Assembly: GCA_015680685.1 (NCBI GenBank)
Contig: MNCI01004792.1
Coordinates: forward strand, 398,558-462,557
DNA: 64,000 nt
Source: Gnetum montanum
Taxonomy: Eukaryota; Streptophyta; Gnetopsida; Gnetales; Gnetaceae
Reading direction: 5' to 3'
Shown: positions 60,427 through 64,000 of the stretch, piece after piece
Position numbering within the stretch: position 1 is the stretch's first letter
Layout of the letters: each line of letters starts with the position of its first letter
The notes under the pieces: model-generated
What the model saw: only the letters and a program-made list of their open reading frames with translations
The model's database searches: none
Told to the model about the DNA's origin: nothing
Translations under genes and position numbers: made by a program

Positions 60427-60673
60427 GTTTTACGCTCGCTACGCAGCTGCGCGTGGTGAAGCGTAAACAATGTATAAGTTACGCTCACTACGCAGCTGCG
60501 CGTGGTGAAGTGTAAATAATGTATAAGTTACGCTTACTACGCAGCTGCGCGTAATGAAGCGTAAACAATGTATAAGTTACGCTCACTACGCAGCTGTGCG
60601 TATTGAAGCGTAAACAATGTATAAGTTATGCTCACTACGCAGCTACGCGTAATGAAGCGTAAACAATATGCAA
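60427..60673. repeat. Five 49-bp palindromic tandem repeats in T5 LTR
   Basis: Five adjacent 49-bp units. Each has TTACGCTC, the palindromic centre ACGCAGCTGCGCGT, and GAAGCGTAA, so every unit can fold on itself (TTACGC pairs with GCGTAA). Units differ by a few bases, mostly at CpG. They lie about 245 bp upstream of the minus-strand TATA box, in U3. Confidence 0.88.
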
Positions 60674-60918
60674 CTTGAATGATAACATACGCAATGGTGT
60701 GCACCGTTGCGTAACGAGCGTAAAGACAAGTTAATCATGCGCCAAGAGAAAAAGCGTCAAACTTTTGCGCTTCTCTAGACTCTGCCTTTGACTATGGAGC
60801 TTATTACACTAATTACGCTGCCGTGCGTAATAGAGCGTAAACTTGTCTTGGAACAAAGCTGATGCGTGCTCTCGCTTCAATTGCGAATATTTGCCTGAGG
60901 CCGACTCATAATTTTCAC

Positions 60919-60993
60919 GGTGTTTCAATGGGCCCTCTTTGTTGACGGTTGGAGGGCTTACCCGAAAGACGTTGACAAAGAATGCGAAACACC
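60919..60993. repeat. Inverted repeat enclosing T5 polypurine tract
   Basis: GGTGTTTCA (LTR edge) faces GCGAAACACC. Inside, CCTCTTTGTTGACG faces CGTTGACAAAGA. The minus-strand tract ACAAAGAGGGCCCAT abuts the LTR. Least decayed of the three copies. Confidence 0.8.
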
Positions 60994-62010
60994 GGATTGG
61001 CAAAAGCAAGAACAGCGTTCATCCATGGCTACTCAAGTGTTGCCCTATCAACATGGAAGAGCAAGACTGGCAGGTATGGGAGATAGAGTGGTATAGCTGG
61101 AAACAGGTCCGGAGAAGATGCAAAATGCGTTATGGATGGTAGGGGTATGAAACACGCGGTCAACAGGAATGCTTTCAGATGAGCGTAGCGTGTCAGCCTG
61201 AGGTTTCTCTGTCACCGATTATTGCAGGAATGCATGCAAAAGGAGCGTTGCACATCACTTTTTGCGATGTCTCTGCTAGCGTGAGTGCGGCAAATGAATA
61301 CTTGCGTATGAGGGTTTTGCATATGGGAATTGGGTGGTGGGGATGAAGGAAACAAGGGTTTAAGGGTAGAATTGTGCAAGGTATAGGTATGCAGAGCTAC
61401 ATGGTCGGACAAACCTGAGCAGCCATTTCAACACGCTGTTATACTTCACCGCTCGGATGGACGCACCTTTGGACGACATCCTCCAAGGCAAGCAACCTAC
61501 AACCACAAAAGAAAACAGAGGGAACCAATGCTCATGAACCAAAGGCGAGGTTCTGGAAACCAATGCTGTCTGATGTTAGATAGAGCCAATGGGCTGTAAA
61601 AAAAAAGAGGCTGGAGCACGCGGGTGGAGTCGCCAATCCTGATGATTTGGTGCTGCATATCTTTGCCAAAAGGCATCAGACACAGTGCAGCTAACTGGTT
61701 GCACCAGGAACCGGCCAGATGAATCTGTGAGGCCGGCGTCCGATAGCGATGATTGACAGAGTTTCCCGGGGCCGTGGCCGATGAGGATTTCGTCGGGGCT
61801 CCGACTGGCGAGGCTAAACTCTCAGAGGTGGCACCACTACGGTGGGCGCAGTGGCGACATCTCCGAGGGATCAGTAAGATGCCTTTTTGCTTATCCAAGG
61901 AATCAGTAGGATGCCAGTGGGGTGGCGACACTAAGACTGTTTCAGTATCCCACCTCGTCTGCTGTGCAGCTGTAAAAGAATGATCACGCTCGCTTGAACA
62001 TGGCAGCGAT
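60994..62010 (-). other. T5 3' untranslated region
   Basis: About 1 kb between polypurine tract and repeat array. A 260-codon minus-strand frame (61497-62279) overlaps it and the repeats but has no recognised domain and no counterpart in T2 or T3, so it is not called as a gene. Confidence 0.5.
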
Positions 62011-62014
62011 CTGT

Positions 62015-62475
62015 ACATCCCAGTTTTAAGTCCTGGTAGACTGCCGTTACTGGTTTTAAGTCTCAGCAGATCATGGTCCCAGTTTAAAGTCCGGGCAGAC
62101 CGAGAGGCGCTAGTTTTACGTCGTAGCGGACGGTGGTAAGGCTGGTTTATGGTCTCAGCAAACCATGCTGTGGATGTCAGTTTCACGTCATGACCCAGGG
62201 ACATATCTGTGCTGGTTTTACGTCTCAGCAGATGACTACTTACCTGTGCCAGTTTAGCATCGTGGCGGATGCGTGCCAAAGATGCCAGTTTTTCATCTTG
62301 GCGGACTTGTACAACACTGCCAGTTTTACGTCGTAGCGGACAGTTACCACTTGCCAGTTTAGCGTCATGGCGGATGCGAGCAAGGCATGCCAGTTTTACG
62401 TCGTAGCGGATGGTCAGTGCTAGTTTTACGTCTTAGCGGACACGTAATGCCAGTTTTACGTCATAGCGGACGAGT
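62015..62475 (-). repeat. T5 3' repeat array, best-preserved units
   Basis: About a dozen units with element-strand core GACGTAAAACTRGCA preceded by CCGCTAY, spaced irregularly by 5-25 bp. Because T5 is young, this array shows the least decayed form of the motif common to all Tat arrays here. Confidence 0.85.
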
Positions 62476-62509
62476 ACTGCCATACCTGCTGTCGACACCG
62501 TAGATGCTG

Positions 62510-64000
62510 CTAGATGAAATACCACTTCAAGTATACGTGATTTACAGGTTTGCTAATTCGTTGCCGTTGACGTCTGCTAATTTGAACACTCCTTGCCATA
62601 TGCGTCGATCACCAAGAAAGGGCCTTCCCAGTTTGCAGAGAACTTGCCTACTGGTTCATGCACAGCCTTGAGAACAAGATCTCCTTTATTGATCGAGCGC
62701 TGTTGAAGGTCGTGGCAATGTTTCTGGCGCTGTTTATCCTGATATTTCTCAATCACATCAAGAGCCTGTATCCGCTTCTCTTCTACTGAATCCAAATCCA
62801 TTATCCGAGCCTTGGTGTGTTGAGCCTCATTTATAATGGTGGAGAGGACCATTCTCAGAGAAGGAATTTGCAATTCAAGAGGTAGCACTGCTTCAGATCC
62901 GTAAACCAGGCCATAGGGCGTACTACCTATAGTTGTCCTACACGTAGTACGATATGCCCATAGCACATAGAGGATTTGTTCGTGCCACCGCCTTTTGTTG
63001 CCGTCGAGCATTTTCTTGAGCAAATTGATGACTATTTTGTTTGATGCTTCAGCTTGACCATTCGCCTGTGGGTAATAAGGAGAGAAAAAAGACTGTCTAA
63101 TGCCTAGGTTTTCACAGAAGGATTTGGTGTCCGCGCTACTAAACTGTGGCCCATTGTTAGTCACAATAGTCATTGGGAGGCCAAATCGGGTTACTATGTT
63201 GTCCAAGATAAAATGGAAAACTTGTTGGGATGTGATTTTCCGTAGGGGGACAACTTCTACCCACTTCGTAAAGTACTCAGTAGCGGTAATAATGAAGCTA
63301 TGCCCTGCAGAATATTTTGGCGTGATGGGTCCTATGATGTCCAGTCCCCATCGCTGAAATGGCCATGTTATCTATGTCGTATGCAATTCTGTGGGTGACA
63401 CGTGGATGAGGTTTGCATGACGTTGACGCATGTCACAGGTTTTGACCTTTGTCAGGCAGCCTCGTTCCATGTGTGGCCAGTAGTATCCTAAGCGTCGGAT
63501 TTTTAGGACCATAGCCCTTGGTGCTACGTGGCCCCCACACAGTCCCTCGTGAACTTCGCCGACTATGTGTTGCGCTTGGTCTTTGTCAACGCAGGCAAGA
63601 AACACGCCATCAAAGGAGCGCCTACAGAGAGTGCTGTCTCCGATGATGACGTATTGCCTAGCCCACTTATGGATTGCGTCTTTCTGTGCGCGTGTTAATG
63701 CAGATGGCAGCTCACCTTGTAAAAAATAAGTTCTGATATTATCGTACCATTCAGGTGTGTTTTCCTCGATAATAGAGGAGATTTGCGCCATCTGAATGAT
63801 AGGGTCTACGCAGTCTGTAATGAATGCGGGGTAGGTGTTAAACAGGTGTGAAGGTACGTGCAAAGCCAGAGTGGCCAGTGCGTCGGCCAACGTGTTGTTA
63901 GTCCGTGGGACGTGTTGGGCGTCGAAGGTCGTAAATCGCCTCAGAAGATCTTTAGCCCGATCGCAGTAAGGCTGCAAATGTATAGCTTTGCAGGCGTAGA
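62510..64000 (-). pseudogene. T5 pol: end of aRNase H and integrase, cut by window edge
   Basis: Nearly open. From the edge: the archaeal RNase H tail (DAQHVPRTNNTLADALATLA, 63910-63855), linker, integrase zinc domain (HEGLCGGH, CDMRQRH with the third Cys changed, 63560-63410), a single stop near 63371, then the core: RWGLDIIGPITP, VTNNGPQFSS, SFFSPYYPQANGQAEASNKI and RRWHEQILYVLWAYRTT. The second DDE acid reads N. The C-terminal GPFLVIDAYGK then meets a 1-base frameshift; the old frame runs on to 62510. Upstream RT lies beyond 64000. Confidence 0.9.

Larger units (their letters stand above)
59478..60927 (-). repeat. T5 3' LTR
   Basis: 1450 bp, plus-strand TGTAACGACAG...CACGGTGTTTCA. The ends match T2-T4 LTRs, but the body is diverged and CpG-rich, so it is younger. 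TATA box at 60175. The palindromic 49-bp repeat array (60427-60673) takes the place of the GCTATGCTA blocks. The left flank is T4 antisense-ORF sequence (…CTAGG). Confidence 0.85.

Noticed and set aside
60427-60673. CRISPR-like regularly spaced repeats
   Set aside because: Units are directly adjacent with no unique spacers, lie inside an LTR, and the window is plant DNA.
61497-62279. 260-codon open frame on the minus strand
   Set aside because: It runs across the TAAAACTRGC repeat array and 3' UTR of T5. It has no recognisable domain and is not open in the homologous parts of T2 or T3; a repeat-driven chance frame in a young, GC-richer copy.

Overview
The window looks like repeat-filled nuclear DNA from a plant with a large genome. 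I recognise no host gene, rRNA, tRNA or organelle gene. Almost every recognisable stretch is an LTR retrotransposon, mostly Ty3/gypsy of the Tat/Athila branch, plus one Ty1/copia fragment. The Tat assignment rests on a second, archaeal-type RNase H after the ordinary RT-RNase H, a protease with a DDGAAMNVI active site, and an intron-like interval between protease and RT. The age spread and advanced CpG decay fit a gymnosperm-type genome, but the species cannot be read from this sequence.

Layout. 1-1100: AT-rich, nothing recognised. 1100-4300: eroded Tat-like gag-protease (T1, +). 4300-8004: AT-rich non-coding sequence. 8005-9185: Ty1/copia RT-RNase H fragment (C1, -). 9190-11870: 5' LTR, tRNA-Asp-type primer site and gag of an Athila-like element (A1, +). 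11871-12998: an LTR of the same family in reverse (A2). 13199-52418: a three-layer nest. The outer layer is Tat element T2 (+). Its protease codons are split by Athila-like element A3 (-, 17834-39522, target duplication ACATT/ACGTT). A3's gag is split in turn by Tat element T3 (-, 21989-36669, near-perfect target duplication). 52426-59477: Tat element T4 (+), starting directly behind T2's 3' LTR. 59478-64000: T5 (-), the youngest and least decayed copy, cut by the window edge.

The Tat copies share an unusual plan: LTR, leader with a 165-bp duplication, gag-protease, tandem repeats, a multi-exon ORF on the OPPOSITE strand, tandem repeats, RT-RH-aRH-integrase, tandem repeats, a polypurine tract inside an inverted repeat, LTR. 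The antisense ORF is seen in T2, T3 and T4, with conserved start region, splice sites and acidic C-terminus. It lies in what looks like the gag-pol intron, and I regard it as the most interesting feature here. A second theme is that three unrelated-looking LTR sequences each carry arrays of short palindromes just upstream of the TATA box. All coding regions carry stops or frameshifts, so no element in the window looks autonomous as it stands.
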